Part shown: positions 1-10,211 of the stretch, piece after piece | Position numbering within the stretch: the stretch's first letter is position 1 | How the letters are laid out: each line of letters begins with the position of its first letter | Assembly (NCBI GenBank): GCA_003500135.1 | Contig: DNTA01000280.1 | Location: 1 to 40,403 of the forward strand | DNA from: Cytophagales bacterium | GTDB lineage: Bacteria > Bacteroidota > Bacteroidia > Cytophagales > Cyclobacteriaceae | DNA length: 40,403 bases | Direction: 5' to 3' | Notes under the pieces: generated by a model | Databases searched by the model: none | The model's input: only the letters and a program-made list of their open reading frames with translations | Told to the model about the DNA's origin: nothing | Position numbers and translations under genes: made by a program

Positions 1-35
1 TAAAAAATGTTTGTTTAAAAATACCAAATCGCTTT

Positions 36-63
36 AAAAATAGAAAGCCCCTTGCGGGGCTTT
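36..63 (-). terminator. Intrinsic terminator after eno
   Basis: An 8-bp perfect stem (AAAGCCCC / GGGGCTTT, 44-63, 4-base loop) lies 28 bases past the eno stop. On the minus strand it is followed by CTA and five T residues. It is the only GC-rich hairpin in the tail and closes the carA-eno unit. The stem would also form on the plus strand, but the T-run is better placed for minus-strand transcription. Confidence 0.8.
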
Positions 64-91
64 ATTTCAAAGAAACAAAAAAACTTAAGTT

Positions 92-1387
<1,296 letters not shown>

Positions 1388-2488
1388 TTAATTAGACATT
1401 AATTGTATGAAATTATCAAATAAGTATCTTGAATCGTGCGGTCCTGGCGACGATTCGGGGTGATACTGAACTGAAAATACTTTTTTATCTTTAATCTTTA
1501 TTCCGGCTACTGTATTGTCGTTAAGGTTCATGTGTGTTATGATCACATTATCATTGCCTTCAATATCCTCTTTTGATACGCAGAAACCATGGTTTTGCGA
1601 GGTTACCTCACACAACCCTGTCTCAAGGTTTTTAATAGGATGGTTAATGCCCCTGTGCCCGTGGTGCATTTTAAAAGTACTAACACCTGATGCAAGCGCA
1701 ATTATCTGATGGCCGAGGCATATACCGAAAACCGGTTTACCACTGTCAATCATTGATTTTGCAGTTTCAATGGCATAATCCATAGCAGCAGGATCACCAG
1801 GGCCATTGGAAAGAAAGAATCCATCAGGATTCCATTTCATCAACTCTTCAAAAGGGGTTTTCGCCGGAAAAACCTTACAGTAGCAATCCCTTGATGAAAG
1901 GTTCTTTAAGATATTTCTTTTTGTCCCCAGATCTAATACGGCAACCCGGTATTTAGCCGATTCTTCTCCAAAAGCGTAAGGTTCTTTCGCGCTGACAATT
2001 GAAGATAACTCCAGGCCATCCATATCAGGCAGATCTTCAAGTTTCTTTTTTAATGCCTCCATATCTTCCGTATCTGAAGATATGATAACATTCATGGCAC
2101 CCTTGCTTCTGATATGGGTTACCAGCTTACGTGTATCGATGTGCGAAATACCAACAATTCGATTTTTTTCGAGGTATTCCTGCAAGGAGCTATCTGCCGT
2201 CCTTCGACTGAATATTGGCGAGAAATTATTAACAACTATTCCGGATATCTGTGGTCTTGATGATTCCTGCTCTTCATCGCGGCAGCCGTAGTTTCCAATA
2301 TGAGATGTTGTATTAACTATTACCTGACCAAAATAAGAGGGGTCAGTGTAAATTTCCTGGTAGCCAGTCATCCCGGTATTGAAACAAATCTCGCCACCTG
2401 CCGTTCCGGAAAACCCTATTGATTTTCCTTCAAAAATCAGACCGTCTTCCAGCATTAAAACGGCCTTATTATTTGAAGTGTATGTCAT
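1388..2488 (-). CDS. carA: Carbamoyl-phosphate synthase small subunit (glutaminase)
   Basis: This subunit hydrolyses glutamine and passes ammonia to CarB, which makes carbamoyl phosphate for arginine and pyrimidine synthesis. It is 366 aa. Residues 1-150 form the CPSase small-chain N-terminal domain. Residues about 180-366 are a class I glutamine amidotransferase with nucleophile C257 in GICLGHQ and the His/Glu pair H343 and E345 in QYHPESSPGP. The catalytic triad is therefore intact. carB is not in the window, so the partner must be encoded elsewhere. The gene lies between the rplQ terminator and eno, and a likely promoter sits just upstream (2514-2545). Confidence 0.97.
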   Translation of the reverse strand: MTYTSNNKAVLMLEDGLIFEGKSIGFSGTAGGEICFNTGMTGYQEIYTDPSYFGQVIVNTTSHIGNYGCRDEEQESSRPQISGIVVNNFSPIFSRRTADSSLQEYLEKNRIVGISHIDTRKLVTHIRSKGAMNVIISSDTEDMEALKKKLEDLPDMDGLELSSIVSAKEPYAFGEESAKYRVAVLDLGTKRNILKNLSSRDCYCKVFPAKTPFEELMKWNPDGFFLSNGPGDPAAMDYAIETAKSMIDSGKPVFGICLGHQIIALASGVSTFKMHHGHRGINHPIKNLETGLCEVTSQNHGFCVSKEDIEGNDNVIITHMNLNDNTVAGIKIKDKKVFSVQYHPESSPGPHDSRYLFDNFIQLMSN

Positions 2489-2513
2489 AAATTCCTGATT
2501 ACTAAATGTTATC

Positions 2514-2545
2514 CAAAATAAAATATAATCGCTAATATTTCCAAA
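2514..2545 (-). promoter_or_regulatory. Candidate carA-eno promoter (Bacteroidota type)
   Basis: On the minus strand, TTTG (2542-2545) is followed after 20 bases by TTATTTTG (2514-2521). That is one mismatch from the Bacteroidota -7 element TAnnTTTG. It sits about 25 bases before the carA ATG and after the rplQ terminator, where a new promoter is expected. The imperfect -7 element lowers confidence. Confidence 0.45.
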
Positions 2546-2567
2546 GACATTTCTTTGGATTGGGCAT

Positions 2568-2606
2568 AAAAAAATAGGGATTAAACAAATTGTCTAATCC
2601 CTATTT
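2568..2606 (-). terminator. Strong intrinsic terminator after rplQ
   Basis: A perfect 12-bp stem (AAATAGGGATTA at 2572-2583 with TAATCCCTATTT at 2595-2606, 11-base loop) is followed on the minus strand by a T-run. It starts about 20 bases past the rplQ stop and ends the long S10-spc-alpha transcript. It is the longest perfect terminator stem I see in the window. Confidence 0.9.
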
Positions 2607-2625
2607 CGATAATATATATCATCTA

Positions 2626-3261
2626 TTATTTTTCTTTCTTTTCTTCGTCAGAAGCTTCAGTATTTTCTTCCTTTTCAGGAGCCTTGGCTTCAGGGGTTTC
2701 TTTTTTCTCCTCCTTCGCCTTGGTTTCTTCTTTCTCTTCTTGCTTCGGTTCTTCTACTGCAGCCTCTTCTTCTTTGGTCTCCGCAACATCAGCCTTTGCT
2801 TCGGTTTTTGGAGTGGCATCGTCTTTTTTAGATGTTGAACCCCCACCACGACGGCTTCTTCTTGTTTTCTTCTTCTCCGGTTTGCTTTCCTCAAGCATCA
2901 GTTCGTTGTAGTCAACCAGCTCGATTATGCACATTTCAGCATTATCACCGAGCCTGTTTCCTGTCTTAATGATGCGGGTATAACCACCAGGTCTTGCGTT
3001 TACCTTATCGGAAACTTCTTCGAAAAGCTCGCGAACAGAATCCTTGTCCTGTAGGTATGAAAATACAACTCTTCGTGAATGCGTGGTATCCGTTTTTGAT
3101 TTGGTAATCAAAGGCTCCACATATTTTCTCAGCGCCTTAGCTTTCGCTACCGTGGTACTTATTCTTTTATGCAAAATCAAAGAAGTGGCCATATTGGACA
3201 GCATAGCTTTTCTATGCGGTGCGGTCCTTCCCAGATGATTGAATCTTTTGCCGTGTCTCAT
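2626..3261 (-). CDS. rplQ: Large ribosomal subunit protein L17 with long charged tail
   Basis: L17 is a component of the 50S subunit. Residues 1-120 match the family (start [12 protein letters not shown], then HRKAML and the HKRISTT segment). Typical L17 proteins are about 120-130 aa; this one is 211 aa. The extra residues, about 125-211, start with a basic KKKTRRSRR stretch followed by GGGS. They then become a low-complexity Glu/Lys/Ala/Thr tail with no predicted fold. Such tails are known on L17 in Bacteroidota, and their role is unclear. The gene is last in the ribosomal run, 6 bases after rpoA, and is followed by a strong terminator. Confidence 0.97.
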   Translation of the reverse strand: MRHGKRFNHLGRTAPHRKAMLSNMATSLILHKRISTTVAKAKALRKYVEPLITKSKTDTTHSRRVVFSYLQDKDSVRELFEEVSDKVNARPGGYTRIIKTGNRLGDNAEMCIIELVDYNELMLEESKPEKKKTRRSRRGGGSTSKKDDATPKTEAKADVAETKEEEAAVEEPKQEEKEETKAKEEKKETPEAKAPEKEENTEASDEEKKEK

Positions 3262-3267
3262 CTTTAA

Positions 3268-4257
3268 TTATTCTTCTTCCAGTTTATATTTCGACAAATC
3301 CATACCGAAAGTAAGGCCTTTCTCCGCTATCAGCTGTTCTAATTCTGCCAGTGATTTTTTGCCGAAGTTTCTGAATTTCATCATATCAGAAATTTCAAGT
3401 TTGGCAAGATCACCCAGTGTTTTCACATCAGCAGCTTTCAAGCAGTTATATGCCCTTACCGATAAATCCAGATCGTTGAGCGGAGTTTTAAGCAGTTTGC
3501 GCATGTGCAGCATTTCTTCATCCACTGTGTCCGGTTCACCCTGGTCGGCAGTTTCCAGAACCATATTCTGGTCCGAGAACAACATAAAGTGTTGGATCAA
3601 AATGTTGGCGGCCCCTTTTAGTGCGTTTTCAGGGTGGATAGAACCGTCGGTTTCAATGTCGAGCACGAGTTGCTCGTAGTCCGTTTTTTGTTCTACCCTT
3701 GTATTCTCAATTTTATAATTCACGTTTTTGATAGGCGTGAAAATGGCATCAATCGGAATGAACCCAAACACCTGCTCAGAAGGTTTGTTTTCCTCTGCGG
3801 GAAGGTACCCTCTGCCCTTATCTATGGTCAACTCGATTTCGAAATCGGCTGATTCATCCATATTGCAGATAACGTGCTCTGGATTCAATATCTCAAATGA
3901 AGATGTATGCTTCGCAATATCACCTGCTGTGAATTGCTTTTGGTTCTTCACCGGAATGGTAATTTTATTGTCTACCACATCGGCTATTTTCTTCAACCTT
4001 ACCATTTTAAGGTTTAGTACCAATTCAGATACATCTTCCACTGCGCCTTCGATAGTCGAAAACTCGTGTAGTACATTGGGGATTTTTATTCCGGTGACGG
4101 CATAACCTTCCAGGGAAGAAAGTAAAATTCTTCTCAAGGCGTTGCCTATTGTGACACCATAACCTTTTTCAAGTGGTTTAAAGGTAAACAGGCCGTGAAA
4201 GTCATCCGCCTTTTCCATAACCACTTTTTCGGGCATTTGAAATGCTAATATTGACAT
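3268..4257 (-). CDS. rpoA: RNA polymerase alpha subunit
   Basis: Alpha forms the dimer on which beta and beta-prime assemble, and its C-terminal domain contacts DNA and activators. The protein is 329 aa. The N-terminal assembly domain (about 1-230) includes the [14 protein letters not shown] segment. The C-terminal domain (about 255-320) carries a helix-hairpin-helix region, [22 protein letters not shown]. It lies between rpsD (25-base gap) and rplQ (6-base gap), the standard alpha-operon position. The ATG start gives the usual N terminus. Confidence 0.98.
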   Translation of the reverse strand: MSILAFQMPEKVVMEKADDFHGLFTFKPLEKGYGVTIGNALRRILLSSLEGYAVTGIKIPNVLHEFSTIEGAVEDVSELVLNLKMVRLKKIADVVDNKITIPVKNQKQFTAGDIAKHTSSFEILNPEHVICNMDESADFEIELTIDKGRGYLPAEENKPSEQVFGFIPIDAIFTPIKNVNYKIENTRVEQKTDYEQLVLDIETDGSIHPENALKGAANILIQHFMLFSDQNMVLETADQGEPDTVDEEMLHMRKLLKTPLNDLDLSVRAYNCLKAADVKTLGDLAKLEISDMMKFRNFGKKSLAELEQLIAEKGLTFGMDLSKYKLEEE

Positions 4258-4282
4258 GTCAAAAATCTTTGTAAGAAATTTA

Positions 4283-4885
4283 TTACTTAGAATAGAGTTC
4301 GACGATGAGTTGCTCCTGAATGTTTTCAGGTATTTCCTCTCTTTGCGGCTGTGTTACGAACTTGCCAGCCATTTCTTTTTCGTCCCACTCCAACCAAGCA
4401 TATTTTTTAGCCTTTGATGCTAGGCTGTCTACAATTACCTCAAGCGATTTGCTACGCTCACGCACTGAGATGATATCTCCTTCCTTCACAGAAAAAGAGG
4501 CAATATTTACAATTTCGCCGTTTACAAGAATATGTTTGTGCAATACCAATTGGCGTGCAGCACGGCGAGTAGGAGCAATACCAAGTCGAAACACTACATT
4601 ATCGAGCCTTGACTCCAACATTTGGAGAAGGATTTCACCTGTAATGCCTGATTTTCGGGAAGCTTTTTTAAATACATTACGGAATTGCTTTTCCAACATT
4701 CCATACGTGTATTTAGCTTTTTGCTTTTCCATTAACTGAACGGCGTATTCAGACTGCTTTCTTCTTCTTCCTCTTCCGTGTTGTCCTGGAGGATACGCCT
4801 TTTTTTGCACGGCCTTGCTGGGGCCAAATATAGGATCGTTAAATCGTCTAGCTATCTTTGCTTTAGGACCTCTGTACCTTGCCAT
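4283..4885 (-). CDS. rpsD: Small ribosomal subunit protein S4
   Basis: S4 is a primary 16S rRNA binder that nucleates 30S assembly. In some bacteria it also represses its own operon by binding the leader. The protein is 200 aa and starts [15 protein letters not shown]. The S4 RNA-binding domain lies at about 92-155 ([29 protein letters not shown]). There are no cysteines, so this is the zinc-free form. It sits 20 bases after rpsK and 25 before rpoA, the usual alpha-operon order. Confidence 0.97.
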   Translation of the reverse strand: MARYRGPKAKIARRFNDPIFGPSKAVQKKAYPPGQHGRGRRRKQSEYAVQLMEKQKAKYTYGMLEKQFRNVFKKASRKSGITGEILLQMLESRLDNVVFRLGIAPTRRAARQLVLHKHILVNGEIVNIASFSVKEGDIISVRERSKSLEVIVDSLASKAKKYAWLEWDEKEMAGKFVTQPQREEIPENIQEQLIVELYSK

Positions 4886-4905
4886 GTTAATTCTTTGTTT
4901 TCAGA

Positions 4906-5298
4906 TTAAACCCTTCTTCGTTTAGGTGGTCGGCAACCATTGTGTGGCAGTGGGGTTACATCCTGAATAGAGGTAACTTCAATTCCCACGTTTTGTATCG
5001 TTCTGATGGCAGATTCCCGACCGGCACCAGGGCCTTTTACGAATACATCAACTTTTCTTAATCCAAGATCATAAGCAGTTTGCGCACAATTTTGCGCTGC
5101 TGTCTGGGCTGCATAAGGAGTGTTCTTTTTAGATCCCTTGAAACCCATCTTTCCTGCAGATGCCCAGGATATTACCTGGCCTACAGAGTTCGTCATGCTA
5201 ATGATGATGTTGTTGAACGTAGCTTTTATATGTGCCTGCCCAACCGGCTCAACATTAACAACTCTTTTTTTAGCTTTATCTTTTCTTTTTTGTGCCAT
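4906..5298 (-). CDS. rpsK: Small ribosomal subunit protein S11
   Basis: S11 sits on the 30S platform beside the mRNA exit path. It is 130 aa, full length. Family features include [14 protein letters not shown], the [10 protein letters not shown] segment and the C-terminal [18 protein letters not shown]. The N-terminal [12 protein letters not shown] is lysine-rich, as usual. It is 8 bases after rpsM. No oddities. Confidence 0.97.
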   Translation of the reverse strand: MAQKRKDKAKKRVVNVEPVGQAHIKATFNNIIISMTNSVGQVISWASAGKMGFKGSKKNTPYAAQTAAQNCAQTAYDLGLRKVDVFVKGPGAGRESAIRTIQNVGIEVTSIQDVTPLPHNGCRPPKRRRV

Positions 5299-5306
5299 AT
5301 CAGTTA

Positions 5307-5684
5307 TTACTTAACAGCCTTTTTCTTGTTCGCAACTGTTTTTCTCTTACCTTTTCTTGTTCGAGAGTTATTTTTAGTCTTTTGTCCTCGCACAGGCAAG
5401 CCCCTTCTGTGTCGCAGGCCCCTATAACATCCAATATCCAGCAAGCGTTTAATGCTGAGCTGAACTTCTGACTTTAATAAACCTTCTACTTTGAAGTTGT
5501 TGGCAATAATTGATCGGATCCTATTTGACTCTTCGTCTGTCCAGTCTTTAACCTTCTTGCTCCAATCGATGCCTGCTTCAGTCAATATCTTCTGGGCTGA
5601 GCTTCGGCCTATACCGAATATGTAAGTCAGTGCAACCTCGCCCCTTTTGTTATCAGGAATATCAACTCCGGAGAATCTTGCCAT
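5307..5684 (-). CDS. rpsM: Small ribosomal subunit protein S13
   Basis: S13 lies in the 30S head and contacts the P-site tRNA and the 50S subunit. It is 125 aa and starts [20 protein letters not shown]. It has the helix-hairpin-helix region [14 protein letters not shown], the [15 protein letters not shown] motif and a lysine-rich C-terminal tail. It starts 2 bases after the rpmJ stop. Confidence 0.97.
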   Translation of the reverse strand: MARFSGVDIPDNKRGEVALTYIFGIGRSSAQKILTEAGIDWSKKVKDWTDEESNRIRSIIANNFKVEGLLKSEVQLSIKRLLDIGCYRGLRHRRGLPVRGQKTKNNSRTRKGKRKTVANKKKAVK

Positions 5685-5686
5685 AA

Positions 5687-5803
5687 TTAACCTTGTCTTT
5701 GTTTAAATCTTGGATTCTTCTTGTTAATTACGTAGAGCTTGCCTTTTCTTCTAATGATTTTGCATTCACTACTACGCTTCTTAATTGATGCTTTTACTTT
5801 CAT
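5687..5803 (-). CDS. rpmJ: Large ribosomal subunit protein L36 (zinc-free form)
   Basis: Translating the short gap between infA and rpsM gives a 38-aa protein that begins [15 protein letters not shown] and ends in NPRFKQRQG, an unmistakable L36. In zinc-binding L36 the ligands are three Cys and one His. Here only one Cys remains (C14); the others are replaced by Ser, Asn and Phe, so zinc should not bind. This is the form usual in Bacteroidota. It sits 7 bases after infA and 2 before rpsM, the conserved position. Confidence 0.95.
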   Translation of the reverse strand: MKVKASIKKRSSECKIIRRKGKLYVINKKNPRFKQRQG

Positions 5804-5810
5804 CGTATTT

Positions 5811-6029
5811 TTATTTATAACGATACACAATTCTTCCTTTAGTAAGATCGTAAGGTGACATTTCAAGTTTCACTTTGTCGCCGGGTAGAATTTTGATGTA
5901 GTTCATTCTCATTTTGCCAGAAATATGGGCAATGACCATATGTCCATTGGCTAATTCCACTCGAAACATTGCATTTGACAAAGCTTCTACTATTGTACCA
6001 TCCTGTTCTATTGAAGACTGTTTAGCCAT
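5811..6029 (-). CDS. infA: Translation initiation factor IF-1
   Basis: IF-1 binds the 30S A site and helps IF-2 and IF-3 during initiation. It is 72 aa, one OB-fold (S1-like) domain. The motifs [49 protein letters not shown] and VYRYK are all present. It lies between secY (28-base gap) and rpmJ. In many bacteria map (methionine aminopeptidase) sits between secY and infA; here the gap is too short to hold it. Confidence 0.97.
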   Translation of the reverse strand: MAKQSSIEQDGTIVEALSNAMFRVELANGHMVIAHISGKMRMNYIKILPGDKVKLEMSPYDLTKGRIVYRYK

Positions 6030-6057
6030 ATATAATTTTATGTTTTGCTTTCTTCAA

Positions 6058-7374
6058 TTATGCTACTGCAACCTGCGATCTACCTTTGATCTTACCTGAT
6101 TTCATCAACCCTTCATAGTGTCTCATCAACAGGTAACTTTCAATTTGTTGTAAAGTATCTAATATCACTCCTACCATGATCAAAAGCGAAGTTCCTCCAT
6201 AAAACTGCGCGAAATTACTTTCAACACCCAGCTTCATGGCTAATCCAGGAAATATGGCCACTATAGCCAGGAAAATTGAACCTGGAAGTGTGATTTTAGT
6301 CAAAATGTTGTCTATAAATTCCTGGGTCATTTTACCTGGTTTAATACCCGGAATGAACCCTCCGTTCCTCTTCAGATCATCAGCTATTTGTTGTGGATTT
6401 ACCGTAATAGCAGTGTAGAAAAAGGTAAAAACGATAATTAATACAGCCAGGGTTGCGCTATATACGAAAGAACCATAGTCGAGGAATTGTGTGCCCACGT
6501 TTTGTATAAAATCACTTTTATCCCCGAAGTATTGTACCAAAAGCCCGGGTAGGAACATTAATGCCTGAGCAAAAATGATCGGCATTACCCCTGAAGCGTT
6601 AAGCTTTAAAGGGATGTACTGCCGCTGGCCACCATATACCTTATTTCCGACAACCTGCTTGGCGTATTGAACGGGAACTCTTCTGATCGCTTGTGTCAAC
6701 GCTACAACTCCCATCACGATTACAAACAATGCGAGAAGTTCAATAATAAATAAAAGCGCTCCTTGAATCCCTCCTCTACTTAACCACTCGGCAATGATTG
6801 CAACCGGGAACCTGGAAATAATACCGATCATAATCAGCATTGATATACCGTTTCCAATTCCTTTGTCTGTAATTTTTTCACCCAGCCACATACAGAAGAT
6901 AGTTCCTGATGTCAGAATGATCATGGACAGGCCTGTAAATAAGGTTCTATCGATTATGATTGCTGCATCATCGATGGTACCTGCAAGATAACCAAAAGAT
7001 TGTGCCAGACAGATCAGGATGGTCAACACCCTGGTGATCTGATTTATTTTTTTACGACCGGACTCACCTTCTTTTTGTAGTTTTTGAAAATATGGAGTAG
7101 CTACTGTAAGAAGTTGTATTACAATTGAGGCCGAAATATAGGGCATAATACCCAGGCCAAAAATCGCAACTCTACTAAAAGCACCACCTAAAAAGGTATC
7201 CAATAAGCCAAATACACCTGAAGCCTCATCTGGTAATAGACTAGGATCAATACCTGGAAGTACTACAAAAGACCCCAAACGGAAGATCAATAAAAAACCG
7301 AGTGTGTTAATTATTCGATTCCTTAACTCCTCAATGGCAAAAATGTGTTGTATGGTGGTGATAAACTTCTTCAT
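6058..7374 (-). CDS. secY: Protein translocase channel subunit SecY
   Basis: SecY is the pore of the Sec system that exports proteins across, or inserts them into, the inner membrane. It pairs with SecE, which is encoded at 31.1 kb. The 438-aa protein shows about ten hydrophobic spans. It has the family segments LGIMPYISASIVIQLL, the GIGNGISMLIMIGI loop, FYTAITVNPQQIADDLKRNGGFIPG (read across residues about 310-340) and the basic C terminus. It follows rplO by 5 bases, the standard end of the spc operon. Confidence 0.98.
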   Translation of the reverse strand: MKKFITTIQHIFAIEELRNRIINTLGFLLIFRLGSFVVLPGIDPSLLPDEASGVFGLLDTFLGGAFSRVAIFGLGIMPYISASIVIQLLTVATPYFQKLQKEGESGRKKINQITRVLTILICLAQSFGYLAGTIDDAAIIIDRTLFTGLSMIILTSGTIFCMWLGEKITDKGIGNGISMLIMIGIISRFPVAIIAEWLSRGGIQGALLFIIELLALFVIVMGVVALTQAIRRVPVQYAKQVVGNKVYGGQRQYIPLKLNASGVMPIIFAQALMFLPGLLVQYFGDKSDFIQNVGTQFLDYGSFVYSATLAVLIIVFTFFYTAITVNPQQIADDLKRNGGFIPGIKPGKMTQEFIDNILTKITLPGSIFLAIVAIFPGLAMKLGVESNFAQFYGGTSLLIMVGVILDTLQQIESYLLMRHYEGLMKSGKIKGRSQVAVA

Positions 7375-7379
7375 AAATC

Positions 7380-7826
7380 TTACAGCTTGATGACCTTACC
7401 TCCGTTCTTTTCAATGGCTTCGCTGGCAGATGACGAAAATGCGTGGGCTGTTACGTCCAGTTTTGCCTTTAATTCGCCACGACCCAATATTTTCACAAGG
7501 TCATGTTTGCCAATAACTCCATTATCGATCAATAATTGAATATCGATCGCATTTCCTTTGGTTTTATCGGCAAGCTTTTGCAAATCGTCCAGGTTTACCG
7601 CCTTGTATTCAACTCTGTTAAAGTTTCTGAATCCAAATTTCGGTACACGACGTTGCAGTGGCATTTGTCCACCTTCGAAACCTAATTTCTTGCTGTATCC
7701 ACTTCTAGACTTAGCGCCTTTATGACCTCTAGTCGAAGTACCTCCCCGACCGGATCCTTGTCCTCGGCCAATTCTTCTGCGGCTTTTTGTTGAACCAGGC
7801 GCTGGTGTTAAATTATTTAATTCCAT
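7380..7826 (-). CDS. rplO: Large ribosomal subunit protein L15
   Basis: L15 is a late-assembling 50S protein. It is 148 aa and starts MELNNLTPAPGSTKSRRRIG. The Gly/Arg-rich N-terminal extension (GRGQGSGRGGTSTRGHKGAK) threads into 23S rRNA. The globular C-terminal part ends AFSSSASEAIEKNGGKVIKL. It lies 4 bases after rpmD and 5 before secY. Confidence 0.97.
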   Translation of the reverse strand: MELNNLTPAPGSTKSRRRIGRGQGSGRGGTSTRGHKGAKSRSGYSKKLGFEGGQMPLQRRVPKFGFRNFNRVEYKAVNLDDLQKLADKTKGNAIDIQLLIDNGVIGKHDLVKILGRGELKAKLDVTAHAFSSSASEAIEKNGGKVIKL

Positions 7827-7830
7827 TGTT

Positions 7831-8007
7831 CTATTCGCTTACAGATACTAAGTGACTTACTTTCCTCACCATTCCTTCGATTTGAGGTGTTTTTTCTACC
7901 TCAACCGTTTTGCTTATCCGACCGAGACCCAATGCCTTGATAGTCAATTTTTGGTCTTTTGGTCTTTTGATGGTACTCCTAACTTGAGTGATCTTGATTT
8001 TGGCCAT
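7831..8007 (-). CDS. rpmD: Large ribosomal subunit protein L30
   Basis: The gap between rpsE and rplO translates to a 58-aa protein starting MAKIKITQVRSTIKRPKDQK. It continues through LGLGRISKTVEVEKTPQIEGM and ends with VRKVSHLVSV. This is the bacterial L30 signature, including the IxR and GLG elements. The start is ATG, with a 5-base gap to rpsE. It is a 50S protein at the conserved spc-operon position. No oddities. Confidence 0.95.
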   Translation of the reverse strand: MAKIKITQVRSTIKRPKDQKLTIKALGLGRISKTVEVEKTPQIEGMVRKVSHLVSVSE

Positions 8008-8012
8008 CTGAA

Positions 8013-8531
8013 TTATCCGTTAAATACTTTGTTCAGTGAAACTCCCCTGCTCTGAGCAACAGTAAATGCATCTCTGAGCTTTGAAAGGCCGTCGAAAGTA
8101 GCCTTAACCACGTTGTGTGGGTTTGATGAACCTTTTGATTTGGCAAGTACATCTTTTACTCCTGCACTTTCCAATACAGCCCTCATGGCGCCACCGGCAA
8201 TTACCCCGGTACCGGGGGATGCCGGCTTCATCAATACGAGGCCTCCACCGTATTTACCTATTACTTCGTGTGGTAGTGTTCCCTTTCTTACCGGAACTTT
8301 TACCAAGTTTTTCTTAGCGTCATCAATACCTTTAGTAATGGCGTCGGTTACTTCGTTGGCTTTACCTAAGCCGTAACCTACGATGCCATTTCCATTTCCC
8401 ACCACAACAATGGCTGAGAAGCTGAAACGGCGACCACCTTTCACCACTTTGGCTACTCTTTTGATGGCCACTACCTTTTCTTTCAGTTCGATTTCGCTAG
8501 CTTTGATTGATTTTATATTTTTTTGAGACAT
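8013..8531 (-). CDS. rpsE: Small ribosomal subunit protein S5
   Basis: S5 sits at the mRNA entry tunnel of the 30S subunit and affects decoding accuracy. It is 172 aa. The double-stranded RNA-binding-like N-terminal domain holds [18 protein letters not shown] and [17 protein letters not shown]. The C-terminal domain contains [21 protein letters not shown] and [15 protein letters not shown]. It lies between rplR (5-base gap) and rpmD. Confidence 0.97.
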   Translation of the reverse strand: MSQKNIKSIKASEIELKEKVVAIKRVAKVVKGGRRFSFSAIVVVGNGNGIVGYGLGKANEVTDAITKGIDDAKKNLVKVPVRKGTLPHEVIGKYGGGLVLMKPASPGTGVIAGGAMRAVLESAGVKDVLAKSKGSSNPHNVVKATFDGLSKLRDAFTVAQSRGVSLNKVFNG

Positions 8532-8536
8532 AGCTT

Positions 8537-8887
8537 CTACAATTTGAGACCTCCTTCTCTGGCGCCTTCAGCCAAAGCTTTTACCCTACCGTGATATAAG
8601 TAGCCACTTCTGTCGAAAACCACATGATCAATACCGTTGGCCTTTGCCTTTTCAGCTAATTTTTTTCCAACCTCTTTCGAAGTATTGATATCTATGTTTT
8701 TTCCTTTTTTTATTTCTAAAGAAGAGGCAGATGCCAGTGTATGACCGGCCAGATCGTTGATGACCTGAGCATAAATGGCAGTATTGCTTTTATAGACCGC
8801 CAACCGTGGTCTTTCCGCTGTGCCACTAATTTTGTTTCGAATGCCTTTCTTGATTCTATTCCTTCTTAAATGTTTAGCTGTAGCCAT
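8537..8887 (-). CDS. rplR: Large ribosomal subunit protein L18
   Basis: L18 binds 5S rRNA in the central protuberance. The protein is 116 aa. It has the basic N terminus [14 protein letters not shown], then [18 protein letters not shown] and the C-terminal segment [20 protein letters not shown] with AREGGLKL. It lies 8 bases after rplF and 5 before rpsE. Confidence 0.97.
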   Translation of the reverse strand: MATAKHLRRNRIKKGIRNKISGTAERPRLAVYKSNTAIYAQVINDLAGHTLASASSLEIKKGKNIDINTSKEVGKKLAEKAKANGIDHVVFDRSGYLYHGRVKALAEGAREGGLKL

Positions 8888-8895
8888 GATTTCTA

Positions 8896-9450
8896 TTATT
8901 TAGCAGCAGTTTTACCAGCTTTTCTTCTAATATTCTCACCAACGAAGCGCACACCTTTACCTTTGTAAGGTTCAACTTTACGCATGGCCCTGATCTTAGC
9001 AGCTATATGCCCAATCAGTTGTTTATCGCTTCCTTCCAGGGTAACGGTAGGATTTTTACCTTTAACCGTTTCCGCTTTGACAGAAATTTCTTCCGGCACG
9101 GCAAAAAAGATGTTATGTGAGTGTCCGAGTGACATTTCGAGCACGTTGCCCTGAATGGTTGCTTTATAACCAACCCCTACCAGTTCGAGTTCAATTTTAT
9201 ATCCCTCACTTACACCAGTAACCATATTGGCCAGAAGAGCACGGTACAATCCATGCATGGCTTTATGCCTTTTTTGCTCGGTAGGTCGCTCAAGGGTTAC
9301 CTCCCCATCTTTTTCTGATACTTTGATATCCGGGTCAATCTGCTGCGACAATTCCCCTTTAGGACCTTTTATGGACACAAGGTTGTCTTTTGCTATGCTA
9401 ATGGTAACACCTTCAGGAAGATTGATCGGTTTTTTACCTATCCTTGACAT
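8896..9450 (-). CDS. rplF: Large ribosomal subunit protein L6
   Basis: L6 lies near the factor-binding site of the 50S subunit. The 184-aa protein has two repeated alpha/beta domains. It starts [15 protein letters not shown], with the LRAL-type segment [20 protein letters not shown] in the middle. The C-terminal signature [20 protein letters not shown] is followed by [18 protein letters not shown]. It is 12 bases after rpsH. Confidence 0.97.
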   Translation of the reverse strand: MSRIGKKPINLPEGVTISIAKDNLVSIKGPKGELSQQIDPDIKVSEKDGEVTLERPTEQKRHKAMHGLYRALLANMVTGVSEGYKIELELVGVGYKATIQGNVLEMSLGHSHNIFFAVPEEISVKAETVKGKNPTVTLEGSDKQLIGHIAAKIRAMRKVEPYKGKGVRFVGENIRRKAGKTAAK

Positions 9451-9462
9451 TTTTTAATATTG

Positions 9463-9858
9463 TTAATAAACGTAACAAAGTACTTCACCACCTACATTTT
9501 CTGTTCGTGCCTGCTTGTCTGTCATCAATCCTTTTGAAGTAGACAATATGGCAATACCTAATCCGTTCATCACTCTGGGAGCATCTGTGGATTTGGTATA
9601 CTTTCTCAGACCGGGCTTACTCTCCCGAGAAAGGTGGGATATGGCAGAAAGTTTGGTTTCAGGATTGTACTTCAAAGCTATTTTGATAGTACCCTGGGGC
9701 CCTGCCTCATCGTCGAATTTATAGTTTTGGATAAAGCCCTGATCGTGCAACAGCTTCGTGATCTCTTTTTTGAGATTTGAAGCCGGAATGTCAACGATTC
9801 TGTGATTGGCTTTTATCGCATTTCTTACCCTTGTTAAATAATCAGCTATCGGATCCAT
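9463..9858 (-). CDS. rpsH: Small ribosomal subunit protein S8
   Basis: S8 binds the central domain of 16S rRNA; in enteric bacteria it also represses the spc operon. It is 131 aa and starts MDPIADYLTRVRNAI. The C-terminal domain has the NGLGIAILSTSKGLMTD signature and ends GGEVLCYVY. The 72-base gap to rpsN is unusually wide for this operon and holds a promoter-like -7 element (9893-9900), so part of its expression may be independent. Confidence 0.97.
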   Translation of the reverse strand: MDPIADYLTRVRNAIKANHRIVDIPASNLKKEITKLLHDQGFIQNYKFDDEAGPQGTIKIALKYNPETKLSAISHLSRESKPGLRKYTKSTDAPRVMNGLGIAILSTSKGLMTDKQARTENVGGEVLCYVY

Positions 9859-9892
9859 GTTCCCAATATTTATCTCTTTGCCAAATGGCCTG

Positions 9893-9900
9893 CAAAGATA
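9893..9900 (-). promoter_or_regulatory. Candidate internal promoter before rpsH (-7 element only)
   Basis: TATCTTTG on the minus strand is a full match to TAnnTTTG, about 35 bases before the rpsH start, in an AT-rich 72-base gap. The -33 position carries a T-run rather than TTTG, so the match is partial. It could be a secondary promoter in the long ribosomal run or a chance match. Confidence 0.35.
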
Positions 9901-9930
9901 GTATATTAAATTGAATTATAAAAACTTTCG

Positions 9931-10200
9931 TTACCAGCTTGCTTTAGTCACGCCAGGTATTTTTCCTTCGGAAGCCATTTCGCGAAATGTTACCCTTGAA
10001 ACGCCAAATTTCCTCATATAACCTTTAGGCCGTCCTGTCATTTTGCATCGGTTGTGTTTACGAACAGGTGAGGAATTTCTTGGTAATTTGTCCAGGCCAA
10101 CATAGTCTCCTTCTGCTTTGAGCTTAGCTCTCTTTTCGGCGTATTTGGCAACTAATCGGGCTCTTTTTCTTTCTCTGGCTATTATGGATTGTCTTGCCAT
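9931..10200 (-). CDS. rpsN: Small ribosomal subunit protein S14 (long, zinc-free form)
   Basis: S14 is in the 30S head. At 89 aa this is the long form. It has one cysteine (C52) and lacks the CxxC pairs of the short zinc form. The start [17 protein letters not shown] and the C-terminal part [19 protein letters not shown] with [11 protein letters not shown] are diagnostic. It is 11 bases after rplE. It is zinc-independent, like S4 and L36 in this window. Confidence 0.97.
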   Translation of the reverse strand: MARQSIIARERKRARLVAKYAEKRAKLKAEGDYVGLDKLPRNSSPVRKHNRCKMTGRPKGYMRKFGVSRVTFREMASEGKIPGVTKASW

Positions 10201-10211
10201 TATAATATCAT

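Noticed and set aside
2590..2838. An open plus-strand frame rich in Phe and Leu across the rplQ tail
   Set aside because: It is the complement of the lysine/glutamate-rich L17 tail, which produces Phe/Leu codons by composition. It could be mistaken for a membrane peptide.
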